Below are positions 23,704-31,802 of a DNA stretch of 64,000 bases, one piece after another. The notes under the pieces were generated by a model that was not told the DNA's origin, made no database searches, and saw only the letters and a program-made list of their open reading frames with translations. Position 1 is the stretch's first letter, and each line of letters begins with the position of its first letter. Origin of the DNA: Chryseobacterium sp. (GTDB taxonomy: Bacteria > Bacteroidota > Bacteroidia > Flavobacteriales > Weeksellaceae). The stretch is from NCBI GenBank assembly GCA_031286615.1, contig JAITUA010000013.1:124001-188000 (forward strand). The letters run 5' to 3'. The position numbers and the translations under genes are program-made.

Positions 23704-24399
23704 CTATTTTATTTCAAAATAAAAACCCTCCTCTTCCAGCTCCTTATACTTTTCTTTATTGAAAGTAAAAAGTTTTCCGGGTCTGCCGCTTCCTTCTTTT
23801 TTAACGTTATTGGTTTCATTCAGAAGTCCATAGCTCATGATTTTCTTACGGAAATTTCTTCTGTCGATTTCCTGTCCAACAATCGTTTTATACAGGTTTT
23901 CAAGGTCTGAAAAGGGAAATTCTTCATTGAGAAGATTGAAGCCGATCGGCTGATATTGAATTTTGGTACGAAGTCTTTTTAACGCGGTCTCAATGATTGT
24001 TTTGTGGTCAAATGCCACTGAAGGAAGCTTATTAATACTAAACCATTGTGCATCTTCGGCATCAGAATCTGCAAACAGTTCATGATAAGAGGGATTCACA
24101 AGGCCCAGATAAGCTATAGAAACGACCCTGTTTCTTGGATCACGACCCAGATTACCAAAAGTGTAGAGTTGTTCTAGAAAATCGGGTCTTATGCCTGCTT
24201 CTTCATAGAGTTCTCTTTTTACTGCGTCATCTACACTTTCATCATCAAGAACAAGTCCTCCCGGCAGCGCCCATTCCCCTTTAAAAGGTTCAATATTTCT
24301 TTTAATCAGAAGGATCTGAAGATCTTTTTTATCAAAATATCCGAAAATAACGGCATCTACAGCCACTTTTATATCCTGTAATTTTTTTGGAGACTCCAT
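23704..24399 (-). CDS. Nudix-winged-helix transcriptional regulator (NrtR-like)
   Basis: A 231-aa protein with an N-terminal Nudix domain and a C-terminal winged helix (about 150-231, with EIDRRNFRKKIMSYGLL and GRPGKLFTFN). This is the NrtR layout, in which the Nudix-like part senses ADP-ribose products and the winged helix represses NAD genes. The Nudix box is intact (48-70, GLVLDDE...RELYEEAGI), so it may still hydrolyse. It opens the ADP-ribose block and carries its own operator at 24410, suggesting autoregulation. Bacteroidota also use this architecture to control sugar genes, so NAD control is inferred from the neighbours. Confidence 0.9.
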   Translation of the reverse strand: MESPKKLQDIKVAVDAVIFGYFDKKDLQILLIKRNIEPFKGEWALPGGLVLDDESVDDAVKRELYEEAGIRPDFLEQLYTFGNLGRDPRNRVVSIAYLGLVNPSYHELFADSDAEDAQWFSINKLPSVAFDHKTIIETALKRLRTKIQYQPIGFNLLNEEFPFSDLENLYKTIVGQEIDRRNFRKKIMSYGLLNETNNVKKEGSGRPGKLFTFNKEKYKELEEEGFYFEIK

Positions 24400-24409
24400 A
24401 AATTAATTT

Positions 24410-24424
24410 GCGTTACGAATACAC
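24410..24424 (-). promoter_or_regulatory. Operator-like inverted repeat, copy 1 (regulator gene)
   Basis: GCGTTACGAATACAC, 11 bases before the Nudix regulator ATG. On the minus strand it reads GTGTATTCGTAACGC and begins on the last base of the -7 box TAGCTTTG, exactly as at the NADAR gene. Confidence 0.62.
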
Positions 24425-24431
24425 AAAGCTA
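24424..24431 (-). promoter_or_regulatory. -7 element of the Nudix regulator gene
   Basis: TAGCTTTG on the minus strand (TAnnTTTG), fused to the operator. The leader would be only about 15-20 bases. Confidence 0.45.
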
Positions 24432-24522
24432 CGATTTATGCTCAAATTAAAAAATAATTTCGGTTATAATAAAAGTTCCTATCTTTAAGTTATTATTCTA
24501 ACCATCTTAAAACTAAATTATT

Positions 24523-25167
24523 ATGAAAAATGTATTAACAATTCTTTCTGTTGCTTTTTTATTAACTGCATGTGAGAAAGGAAAAACAATGGCTGCCAAT
24601 GGTTCTGATAAAACCGATTCTACTGCAGCAAACTCTGAATGGAAACCTGTAGATTCTGCAACAGCTATGAAAAACTGGACGGAATATGCCACTCCCGGGG
24701 AAATGCAAAAAATGCTGGCAAAATCTGATGGAAACTGGACCGGAGAAACTACTATGTGGATGGAAAATGGAGGAAAACCAATGGTAAGTAAATCCGAGGC
24801 TACAAATAAAATGATGTATGGCGGACGTTATCAGATCACAAACCACAAAGGGGACTTTATGGGAATGCCTTTTGAGGGAATGAGCATTGTAGGATATGAC
24901 AATTCCAAAAAGAAGTTTGTCAGTACATGGATAGACAATATGGGAACAGGAATCATGCATAGCGAAGGAGATTGGAATCCTTCCACAAAATCAGTTGAAT
25001 TTAAAGGAAAAATGACAGATCCTTCAAGACCTGGAAAGGATTGTGATTTCAGAGAAGTTTTCACATTTGTAGATGATAATACTCAAAAGCTGGAAATGTA
25101 CGGCCCGGATTCCAAAACTGGAAAAGAATACAAAACAATGGAAATAAAATATACCCGTAAAAAATAA
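24523..25167 (+). CDS. DUF1579 family lipoprotein
   Basis: A 214-aa lipoprotein with signal peptide ending LLTAC, so the mature end is Cys17, followed by a Ser/Thr/Lys-rich linker. The body carries the DUF1579 features: GNWTGETTMWMENG, GGRYQITNHKGDFMGMPFEGMSIVGYDN, and a C-terminal FREVFTFVDDN. Function unknown. It is divergent from the Nudix regulator and its stop lies inside the first copy of the direct repeat that flanks dinD. Confidence 0.85.
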   Translation: MKNVLTILSVAFLLTACEKGKTMAANGSDKTDSTAANSEWKPVDSATAMKNWTEYATPGEMQKMLAKSDGNWTGETTMWMENGGKPMVSKSEATNKMMYGGRYQITNHKGDFMGMPFEGMSIVGYDNSKKKFVSTWIDNMGTGIMHSEGDWNPSTKSVEFKGKMTDPSRPGKDCDFREVFTFVDDNTQKLEMYGPDSKTGKEYKTMEIKYTRKK

Positions 25168-25210
25168 ATCAACAAATAAAAAAACCGCTTCAGATGAAGC
25201 GGTTTTTATT
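25163..25210. repeat. Direct repeat flanking dinD, copy 1
   Basis: A 48-base unit beginning AATAAATCAACAAATAAAA and containing the hairpin CCGCTTCAGATGAAGCGG. It recurs at 26136-26185 with one C/G change and two extra A. It overlaps the stop codon of the DUF1579 gene. Confidence 0.85.
25180..25207. terminator. Terminator between DUF1579 and dinD genes
   Basis: AAAAACCGCTTCA / TGAAGCGGTTTTT stem with GA loop, A run before and T run after, so it works both ways. Identical hairpin at 26157-26182. Confidence 0.85.
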
Positions 25211-25239
25211 AATTATATTTTCTTCTTTCTCTATCAAGT

Positions 25240-26082
25240 TTATTTTTTAAAAGGTTTTTTAGTTTGTTTCAAAACCTTTTTTTCATCACCATCTAATTTC
25301 CTTTGCAATTTTTTTACATCCTCTGCGGCTGGTAAGTCTTCAGGAATTATTCCTCTGTTTGTAAGCATATTTCTAACTGCAGTATTATTATCTATATGTT
25401 CTTCTTCAATTTTTGCCTGTCCATTTAGATTTTTATTTTGAACATTCAAACCCGTCATTTCAGCTGCAAGGTCTTTAGCTTTAATACTAATTGTAGGTAA
25501 AAAATCAGCAACTGGTCTACTTTCAGGCACGCCCATTCTTTTCTTTAGCATTTGTGTATTTAAACGGAAAAGCGCTTGATCTCCTTTACTTCTTATAATG
25601 GCAAATCCTTGGCTATCAACTCCTCTCTCATATAAAATTCCAGAAAGTTGCTTTTCAGTCTGACTTAATTTTTCACGAGCCTTGATTCTTTCATATTCCA
25701 ATAATCTCTGCTCTACCAATTCTGCTCTTCTTGTTTGTACAGCAAAATAATTTTGTGCAAATGATATTTCCTGTTTTCTGCTATCTCCATTTTGTGCAAC
25801 TAAGTAACACCCATACCTTGTCAATAAGATATCATCTATTTCTTTTTCAGCACCTTTTGGCATTTGTATCGTTTTCCTGATATCAGGAAAATGATACTCA
25901 ATGAGCTCACCAACATTTTTGCATGCATCTTTTGCTTTTATAATTACTTTTTCAAAATTTTCCCATTTACTGTATCCCAATAATACTTGTAAATCTCTAG
26001 CACTCCAGCATTCTATTCCTTCCAGTTCAGAGGCTGCTTCTTCAAATTTATGAAATAGCTCTTTTATTTCTTCTGATTTCAT
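25240..26082 (-). CDS. dinD: DNA damage-inducible protein D family
   Basis: A 280-aa DinD. The N-terminal BRO-N-like segment has ECWSARDLQVLLGYSKWENF, followed by DILLTRYGCYLVAQNGD, FAQNYFAVQTRRAELVEQRL and the C-terminal NRGIIPEDLPAAEDVKK. E. coli DinD is SOS-induced and limits RecA filaments. No LexA-type box was recognised. It lies alone between two copies of a 48-50-bp repeat with identical terminators, which suggests it was inserted between the convergent DUF1579 and lepA genes. DinD genes are patchily distributed, in keeping with transfer. Confidence 0.9.
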   Translation of the reverse strand: MKSEEIKELFHKFEEAASELEGIECWSARDLQVLLGYSKWENFEKVIIKAKDACKNVGELIEYHFPDIRKTIQMPKGAEKEIDDILLTRYGCYLVAQNGDSRKQEISFAQNYFAVQTRRAELVEQRLLEYERIKAREKLSQTEKQLSGILYERGVDSQGFAIIRSKGDQALFRLNTQMLKKRMGVPESRPVADFLPTISIKAKDLAAEMTGLNVQNKNLNGQAKIEEEHIDNNTAVRNMLTNRGIIPEDLPAAEDVKKLQRKLDGDEKKVLKQTKKPFKK

Positions 26083-26135
26083 TTAATAACATCATTTTTA
26101 TAAAAATACAAAAATTCCCATAGCATTATTAAAAG

Positions 26136-26185
26136 AATAAATCAAGAAATAAAAAAAAACCGCTTCAGATGAAGCGGTTTTTATT
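26136..26185. repeat. Direct repeat flanking dinD, copy 2
   Basis: A 50-base copy of the unit at 25163-25210 (one substitution, two added A). It lies between the dinD start (26082) and the lepA stop (26196). Confidence 0.85.
26157..26182. terminator. Terminator of lepA (second copy of the hairpin)
   Basis: The same CCGCTTCA-GA-TGAAGCGG hairpin with flanking A and T runs, 14 bases after the lepA stop. Confidence 0.82.
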
Positions 26186-26195
26186 TTATAATGAA

Positions 26196-27992
26196 TTAAT
26201 CATTTAACTTTAATACAGCCATGAACGCTGATTGTGGTACTTCTACTCTACCAATCTGCTTCATTTTTTTCTTACCTTCCTTCTGCTTTTCCAATAGCTT
26301 ACGTTTTCTGGAAATATCCCCACCGTAACATTTTGCGGTAACATCTTTTCTTAAGGCCTTAATAGTTTCTCTTGCGATTACTTTTGTTCCTAATGCCGCC
26401 TGAACAGCGATATCAAACTGTTGTCTAGGAATCAGCTCACGAAGCTTTTCACACATTCTTTTACCAATGTAATAAGCATTAGAATCGTGGATCAATGAAG
26501 ACAATGCATCTACCATATCACCATTGATCAGGATATCCATTTTTACAAGCTTGGAAGCTCTGAATCCGATCGGGTGATAATCAAATGAAGCATATCCTTT
26601 AGAGATTGATTTTAATCTGTCATAGAAGTCGAAAACAACCTCAGCAAGTGGCATATTGAAAATCAATTCCACTCTTTCTGATGTCAGATAACTCTGGTTA
26701 ACGATCTCTCCTCTCTTTTCAATACAAAGAGTCATTACAGCTCCTACGAAGTCAGATTTTGTAATGATAGAAGCCTTAATGAAAGGTTCTTCTACTCTGT
26801 CCATCGTTGAAGGATCCATCATTTCAGATGGGTTGTTGATCAGAATCGGAACTTCAGGTTCTTTTTTAGTATATCCAAAATAAGAAACGTTCGGTACCGT
26901 AGTGATCACGTTCATATTAAACTCTCTGTCAAGACGTTCCTGAACAATTTCCATGTGAAGCATTCCTAAGAATCCGCAACGGAAACCAAAACCAAGAGCT
27001 GCAGAACTTTCCGGCTCGAAAACCAAAGAGGCATCATTCAGTCTTAATTTTTCAAGGGAGAATCTAAGCTCTTCAAAATCTTCAGAATCAATTGGATAAA
27101 TACCGGCAAATACCATTGGCTTTACTTCTTCAAAACCATCAATTGGTCCATCAGCCGGTTTTTCAAAAGAAGTGATGGTATCACCTACTTTTACTTCACG
27201 GGCATCTTTAATCCCGGAAACCAGATATCCTACGTCTCCACACTGGATCGTTTTTTTCGGAACCTGTTTCAATTTCAATGTTCCTACTTCATCAGCTCCA
27301 TATTCTTTCCCAGTTGCGAAGAACTTAATTTTTTCATTTTTACTAATACTTCCGTTCACTACTTTGAAATACGCTTCAATTCCTCTGAACGGGTTGTATA
27401 CCGAGTCAAAAATCAATGCCTGAAGTGGTCCGTCAGGATTTCCTACCGGTGCAGGAATTCTTTCTACGATCTGCTCCAAAAGATGATGAACTCCTTCTCC
27501 TGTTTTCCCTGAAACTCTCAATACATCTTCATATTCACATCCGATAAGATTCATAATCTCATCTGTTACTTCTTCAGGATTTGCAGATGGAAGATCAATT
27601 TTATTCAGAATCGGAATAATTGTTAAATCATTTTCCAATGCTAAATAAAGGTTACTGATGGTTTGTGCCTGAATACTCTGTGCAGCATCTACGATAAGAA
27701 GAGCACCTTCACAGGCAGCAATAGAACGGGATACTTCATAAGAAAAGTCAACGTGTCCCGGTGTATCAATAAGGTTTAGAATATATTTTTCTCCTTTATA
27801 CTCATAATCCATCTGGATAGCGTGTGACTTGATGGTAATCCCACGTTCTTTCTCCAAATCCATATCATCAAGCGTCTGAGACTGTAATTCTCTTTGGGTA
27901 ACCGTATTCGTGTACTCCAATAGACGGTCTGCCAGGGTACTTTTACCGTGGTCGATATGAGCGATTATGCAAAAATTTCGTATGTTTTTCAT
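26196..27992 (-). CDS. lepA: Elongation factor 4 (LepA)
   Basis: A 598-aa translational GTPase of full length that assists ribosome back-translocation/biogenesis. G motifs: [27 protein letters not shown]. The specific C-terminal domain ends with [24 protein letters not shown]. Start [16 protein letters not shown] is the family N-terminus. Stand-alone gene with its own terminator. Confidence 0.98.
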   Translation of the reverse strand: MKNIRNFCIIAHIDHGKSTLADRLLEYTNTVTQRELQSQTLDDMDLEKERGITIKSHAIQMDYEYKGEKYILNLIDTPGHVDFSYEVSRSIAACEGALLIVDAAQSIQAQTISNLYLALENDLTIIPILNKIDLPSANPEEVTDEIMNLIGCEYEDVLRVSGKTGEGVHHLLEQIVERIPAPVGNPDGPLQALIFDSVYNPFRGIEAYFKVVNGSISKNEKIKFFATGKEYGADEVGTLKLKQVPKKTIQCGDVGYLVSGIKDAREVKVGDTITSFEKPADGPIDGFEEVKPMVFAGIYPIDSEDFEELRFSLEKLRLNDASLVFEPESSAALGFGFRCGFLGMLHMEIVQERLDREFNMNVITTVPNVSYFGYTKKEPEVPILINNPSEMMDPSTMDRVEEPFIKASIITKSDFVGAVMTLCIEKRGEIVNQSYLTSERVELIFNMPLAEVVFDFYDRLKSISKGYASFDYHPIGFRASKLVKMDILINGDMVDALSSLIHDSNAYYIGKRMCEKLRELIPRQQFDIAVQAALGTKVIARETIKALRKDVTAKCYGGDISRKRKLLEKQKEGKKKMKQIGRVEVPQSAFMAVLKLND

Positions 27993-28119
27993 TTAAGAAT
28001 CTTGTAATTTGCAAAGATAAGAAAATGCAAATGAATTTTTCATTCTTAATTCTTTCTTTTAACTGAAACACAGATAACAATAAGGAAAGTATCTGGATTT
28101 TTCCGGTTTTTCTAAAATA

Positions 28120-29139
28120 TTATTTCGCTTTACCAAAGTCTTCAGGTAACAAATAGTTTCCTGTAAAAGGATCAATATAAACTTTGGGGCCTAAAGTATT
28201 CTTTTTTTTATTTGAGAGACTAACATCTATGACCGCGCCAATAACACCTCCAACAAGGCCACCTGCAGCAACGCCAATTGAGACACCGGTTGTTGTTGTT
28301 TCAGGAAACAGTTCTGCTTTTGTTACTTCAATAAAAAGCCCATTCTCATCTTTGAAAATCTCAGTGTAACCAACAGGAATGTTTTTGTATGCTATCCCCT
28401 TATGAACAAAAGCGTAAAAATGTCTTATTCCCGTTTTTTCCTCCCCTTTTACGGCCTTTGTAATGATTCCTTTATCATTTTCCTGCAATGTAAACCCGGG
28501 TTCAGGATTGTGAGTAAAAAAGCTATAATAATCTTTATAAACACCGTCTTTCAATTCGTCCGCTTTTAGAATACTAAGCTTTTCTTTTAATACAGAAGCA
28601 TAGTTAGGAAGTTCATTTTCTGAAATAGTAAATTCCCAGGGTACTGCCTTATAAGATTCTTTAAACAGCTCAGTAAGAATCAAAGTTGTTTTCCTTGCCA
28701 GGCTTTGAGCCAGATAAGGTGTTACGCGTGATGAAACGGTTGCTATTGTATCTTTTCTGTCTATAAAATGATAGCCATCTTCTTTCCTGATAAATGTGCT
28801 TGCTCTCAATTCAAGCTTTCCGATAGAATACTTTTCTTTTTTATCTTCTGAAATATTCAAACTTTCCAACAGAAAAACCATATCATTATTTCCTCTCACA
28901 GGATTGTATTTATAAAACCAATCTTTTATGTCTTTTTCGGCTCCGTTTTCAAAAGTAATTTTTACCTCATCCTTATGGTACATAACCATTCCAATTTCCG
29001 GATTTGCTCTCTGATCTATCACCGTAAGGCTCTTGACAGAATTTTTGCCATCTTTAATAGACTTTGAAAGATCAATGGTTTCTATTTTCTGCGCTGATGC
29101 AAAAACTGAAATCAGTAAGAATAAAAAAATGTTCCTCAT
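28120..29139 (-). CDS. Secreted protein of unknown function with glycine-zipper segment
   Basis: A 339-aa protein with signal peptide MRNIFLFLLISVFASAQ. No enzyme motif recognised. A hydrophobic Gly-rich stretch near residue 285-305 (GVSIGVAAGGLVGGVIGAVI) looks like a glycine zipper able to associate with membranes. The rest is mixed alpha/beta with many Lys/Glu. The terminator at 29189-29220 lies between it and the preceding sigma operon, so it should have its own promoter. Conserved hypothetical. Confidence 0.65.
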   Translation of the reverse strand: MRNIFLFLLISVFASAQKIETIDLSKSIKDGKNSVKSLTVIDQRANPEIGMVMYHKDEVKITFENGAEKDIKDWFYKYNPVRGNNDMVFLLESLNISEDKKEKYSIGKLELRASTFIRKEDGYHFIDRKDTIATVSSRVTPYLAQSLARKTTLILTELFKESYKAVPWEFTISENELPNYASVLKEKLSILKADELKDGVYKDYYSFFTHNPEPGFTLQENDKGIITKAVKGEEKTGIRHFYAFVHKGIAYKNIPVGYTEIFKDENGLFIEVTKAELFPETTTTGVSIGVAAGGLVGGVIGAVIDVSLSNKKKNTLGPKVYIDPFTGNYLLPEDFGKAK

Positions 29140-29188
29140 AATTTATGTTTTTAACTCCAGCAAAAATAGGAATTTAGAGCAAAATTAA

Positions 29189-29220
29189 ACGGCTCTCACA
29201 GAAAGATCTGTAAGAGCCGT
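29189..29220 (-). terminator. Terminator of the ECF sigma operon
   Basis: ACGGCTCT-C-ACAGA / TCTGT-A-AGAGCCGT, a 13-bp stem with one mismatch and loop AAGA. The minus strand continues TTTAATTTT. It is 23 bases after the stop at 29243. Confidence 0.75.
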
Positions 29221-29242
29221 CCAACATTAAAAAAATAAACTA

Positions 29243-29752
29243 TTATGGGTTCTGTTTAGGTCCCGAAGCATTATTATGTCCGTGAGGATTTCTTTCATCC
29301 ATTTTATCCTTCATCATTTTCTCAGATTGAAACAGCTTCAGAACTTTCTGGCAGGGAATTACCTGCTGCATTTTATCTGCATATTTTTTTCTGTTATCCA
29401 ATAGCTTTTGTCCTACTTCAAAGCTTTGCTGTAATTTAGCTTTTGCTTCTTCATCCGTCAGAGTCTCAGGATCAAAGCTTGAATTGAACTGACTTTTTAT
29501 TTGCTTCTGGCTATCCAGATATTCATTATACAATTGTGTAAATTCGGCTTTATCACCCGGATCAACATTCAGATTATCCATAATCATATTGTTCCTGAAT
29601 TTCTTCAGCAACTCTTTTCTCTCTTCCGGAGAAAGATTATTGATGACTTCTTTCCTTTGCTTAGGATCCATCTTTTTCCAGTCGTAATCAGTCCTTTGGG
29701 CATTTAATCCAAAGCCATAAATAATCAAAAACGTCAATAATATCTTTTTCAT
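29243..29752 (-). CDS. Exported protein in the ECF sigma operon
   Basis: A 169-aa protein with signal peptide (MKKILLTFLIIYGFGLNAQ) and an all-helical body containing DPKQRKEVINNLSPEERKELLKKF, FTQLYNEYLDSQKQIKSQ and QQVIPCQKVLKLFQSEK. This helical, Glu/Lys/Gln-rich layout resembles the Spy/CpxP-like periplasmic sensors that often follow sigma/anti-sigma pairs. That is an inference by pattern. It starts 6 bases after the anti-sigma stop, so it is cotranscribed. A single Cys is present. Confidence 0.65.
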   Translation of the reverse strand: MKKILLTFLIIYGFGLNAQRTDYDWKKMDPKQRKEVINNLSPEERKELLKKFRNNMIMDNLNVDPGDKAEFTQLYNEYLDSQKQIKSQFNSSFDPETLTDEEAKAKLQQSFEVGQKLLDNRKKYADKMQQVIPCQKVLKLFQSEKMMKDKMDERNPHGHNNASGPKQNP

Positions 29753-29758
29753 TTTCTT

Positions 29759-30301
29759 TTAATTATAAATATCCAAATAAACGTCCTGAGTCGAATTACT
29801 TGCTAACTCTGCAATTTCAGAGTTAGAAAACGAGTCCAGATATTCATTCATTTGTGTTTCTTCTTTTTTCTTCACGGTTTTCACCGGTTTTGGTGTATCA
29901 ATTGTTTTTTCAGTTTCGCTTACACTTTTATAAGCATAAGTATTATTACTCTTTTGATTTTCAACTGTTTGATTATTATTTTCAACAGAAGTTAAATCAG
30001 ATTTTAAAGTTTCGTAAGCAAGTTCAGCTTCTGTTTTTGACTCTTTGGTATTGGCAGTATACGTTGTTTCAGAATTCAATCCTTTTTGAGTAGAACCATT
30101 ATCCGAATTGAAAACATAAGTTGCTCCAAAGATCAAAGCCAGTGATGCCGCTGCAGCATACATCCAGTTCAGCTTAAAGACAGGTGCTTTTTTACTTGTC
30201 TTTATATCATTCAAAACGTTCTCCTGAATATTTTCAAACATATTATCAGGAACTGTGTAAATGTTTTTACGCTCTAATTTTTCTATGTCGAACTCTTTCA
30301 T
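29759..30301 (-). CDS. Putative anti-sigma factor, single-pass membrane protein
   Basis: 180 aa from ATG 30301; an upstream TTG at 30316 is only three bases from the sigma stop and less likely. The N-terminal cytosolic part (about 45 residues, DIEKLERKNIYTVPDNMFENI) is followed by one membrane helix (WMYAAAASLALIFGATYVF) and a Thr/Lys/Glu-rich periplasmic part. Position directly behind an ECF sigma gene and this topology suggest an anti-sigma factor. No ZAS zinc motif is seen. Confidence 0.7.
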   Translation of the reverse strand: MKEFDIEKLERKNIYTVPDNMFENIQENVLNDIKTSKKAPVFKLNWMYAAAASLALIFGATYVFNSDNGSTQKGLNSETTYTANTKESKTEAELAYETLKSDLTSVENNNQTVENQKSNNTYAYKSVSETEKTIDTPKPVKTVKKKEETQMNEYLDSFSNSEIAELASNSTQDVYLDIYN

Positions 30302-30319
30302 CTTTGTTGGGATCAAAAA

Positions 30320-30871
30320 TTATCTTTCGTAATTTTCTTTAATATAATCTTCTATTTTTTGTTTGGCATAATGATAATTCGTTTTCAAAGTTCCTACTGA
30401 CATATCTACAATTTTTGATATTTCTTCGTAGGGTAAATCATCATAATACCGCATCATAAATACCAGTTTCTGCTTTTCTGGCAGGCTTTGTATAGCACTC
30501 TGCAGCAGAATCTGTATTTCTTCGGCATCTCCTTCCGTATTGTCAGCTACAAGATTCTGCATGTGATACTCCGGATCTTCATCAGTTTTCTGCATTTTCT
30601 TCATTTTGTTCACCTGCTGTAATGCTTCGTTGGTTGCAATTCTGTACAACCAGGTATACAACTGGCTATCATTTTTGAACTGATGAAAATTTTGATAAGC
30701 TTTAATAAAAGTTTCCTGCAAAGTATCCTGTGCAAGATCTCCGTCCACAATAATTCTTCTTATGTGCCAGTACAATCTGCTTTGATAGGCATCCATCAAG
30801 GCACGGACTCCTTTATCCTGGGTCCGTGGATTCTGCATCAACGAAATAATCTCCGCGTCCTTAATCTTCAT
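30320..30871 (-). CDS. ECF-type RNA polymerase sigma factor
   Basis: A 183-aa sigma-70 family protein. Region 2 is visible as GDLAQDTLQETFIKAYQNFHQFKNDSQLYTWLYRIATNEALQQV. Region 4 is LPEKQKLVFMMRYYDDLPYEEISKIVDMSVGTLKTNYHYAKQK. It heads an operon with a putative anti-sigma and an exported helical protein. A -7 box (30905-30898) lies upstream. The stress signal is unknown. Confidence 0.93.
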   Translation of the reverse strand: MKIKDAEIISLMQNPRTQDKGVRALMDAYQSRLYWHIRRIIVDGDLAQDTLQETFIKAYQNFHQFKNDSQLYTWLYRIATNEALQQVNKMKKMQKTDEDPEYHMQNLVADNTEGDAEEIQILLQSAIQSLPEKQKLVFMMRYYDDLPYEEISKIVDMSVGTLKTNYHYAKQKIEDYIKENYER

Positions 30872-30897
30872 AAGATGCCTTACATTGTTTTGGATTA

Positions 30898-30930
30898 CAA
30901 AAATAACTGAAAGTTAAATTAAATCTTCAA
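30898..30930 (-). promoter_or_regulatory. Promoter of the ECF sigma operon
   Basis: Minus strand TTG (30930-30928), 22 bases, TATTTTTG (30905-30898). A housekeeping type -33/-7 pair with long spacing; the start would be about 20 bases before the ATG. Confidence 0.4.
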
Positions 30931-31052
30931 TTTTCAATTAAATATTTAAAATAATATGAGACACTTACGCAATAAACGTGCCTATATTGAAGTATAGGAT
31001 TTCTGAGCCCATCATCCTTTCCCGGCTCAGCTTAAAATCTTATATTTGTTAT

Positions 31053-31802
31053 ATGCAAATTGTAATTATCGGTTCCGGAAATGTTGCCTATCATATGGCA
31101 AAAGCTTTCACTTTGAAAGGTATTCCCCTGGCCCAGGTTTTTGGCAGGAACGAAAAAGAATTAAATAAAATTTCAGAAGAATTAAACATTCCTTATTCCA
31201 CAGATCATCTGGAGAAGGCAGATCTTTATGTCATCTGCGTAAGTGATAATTCTTTAGAAGAAGTTTCAAAGATCATTACTGAAAAAAACTGTTTGGTTGC
31301 CCATACGTCAGGATCGCTTCCAAAAGAAGTTTTGTCTGGTGATTACCGAAAAGCCAGCTTCTACCCTTTACAGACTTTTTCAAAATCAAAAGAATTGGAA
31401 TATGAAAAAATTCCGTTTTTTGTAGAAGCTGAAAATGAAGAAGATCAGAAAATATTGCTTGACCTTGCTTCACAGGTTTCTGATAAAGTAATGGAAAGCA
31501 GCCATGAAAAAAGAAAATATATTCATCTGACAGCTGTTTTTGCCTGTAATTTTGTGAATCATCTTTTTTCAAGGGCTAAAGAAATTTCAGATTCTCAGGA
31601 AATTCCGTTTGATTATTTCTTACCGCTAATTGATGAAACGGTTCAGAAAATTTATAAAATTGAACCCAAGCAGGCACAGACCGGACCGGCAGTGAGAAAT
31701 GATGTAAGAATTTTACAGCTGCATGAACAGTTATTAAAAGACGAAAGTCTTGAAATTTATAAAACAATGAATCATTCTATTCAGAAAATGTATGAGCTAT
31801 AA
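31053..31802 (+). CDS. Rossmann-like DUF2520 protein
   Basis: 249 aa from ATG 31053 (MQIVIIGSGNVAYHMAKAF). The longer frame from 30978 has no family similarity, and a TATATTTG -7-like box at 31041-31048 sits just before the ATG. The N-terminal NAD(P)-binding fold has GSGNVAYHMA, and the C-terminal DUF2520 has AVFACNFVNHLFSRAKEI and QAQTGPAVRNDV. Oxidoreductase-like, substrate unknown. It overlaps the KdsC gene by 11 bases and leads a DUF2520-kdsC-maf unit common in flavobacteria. Confidence 0.88.
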   Translation: MQIVIIGSGNVAYHMAKAFTLKGIPLAQVFGRNEKELNKISEELNIPYSTDHLEKADLYVICVSDNSLEEVSKIITEKNCLVAHTSGSLPKEVLSGDYRKASFYPLQTFSKSKELEYEKIPFFVEAENEEDQKILLDLASQVSDKVMESSHEKRKYIHLTAVFACNFVNHLFSRAKEISDSQEIPFDYFLPLIDETVQKIYKIEPKQAQTGPAVRNDVRILQLHEQLLKDESLEIYKTMNHSIQKMYEL

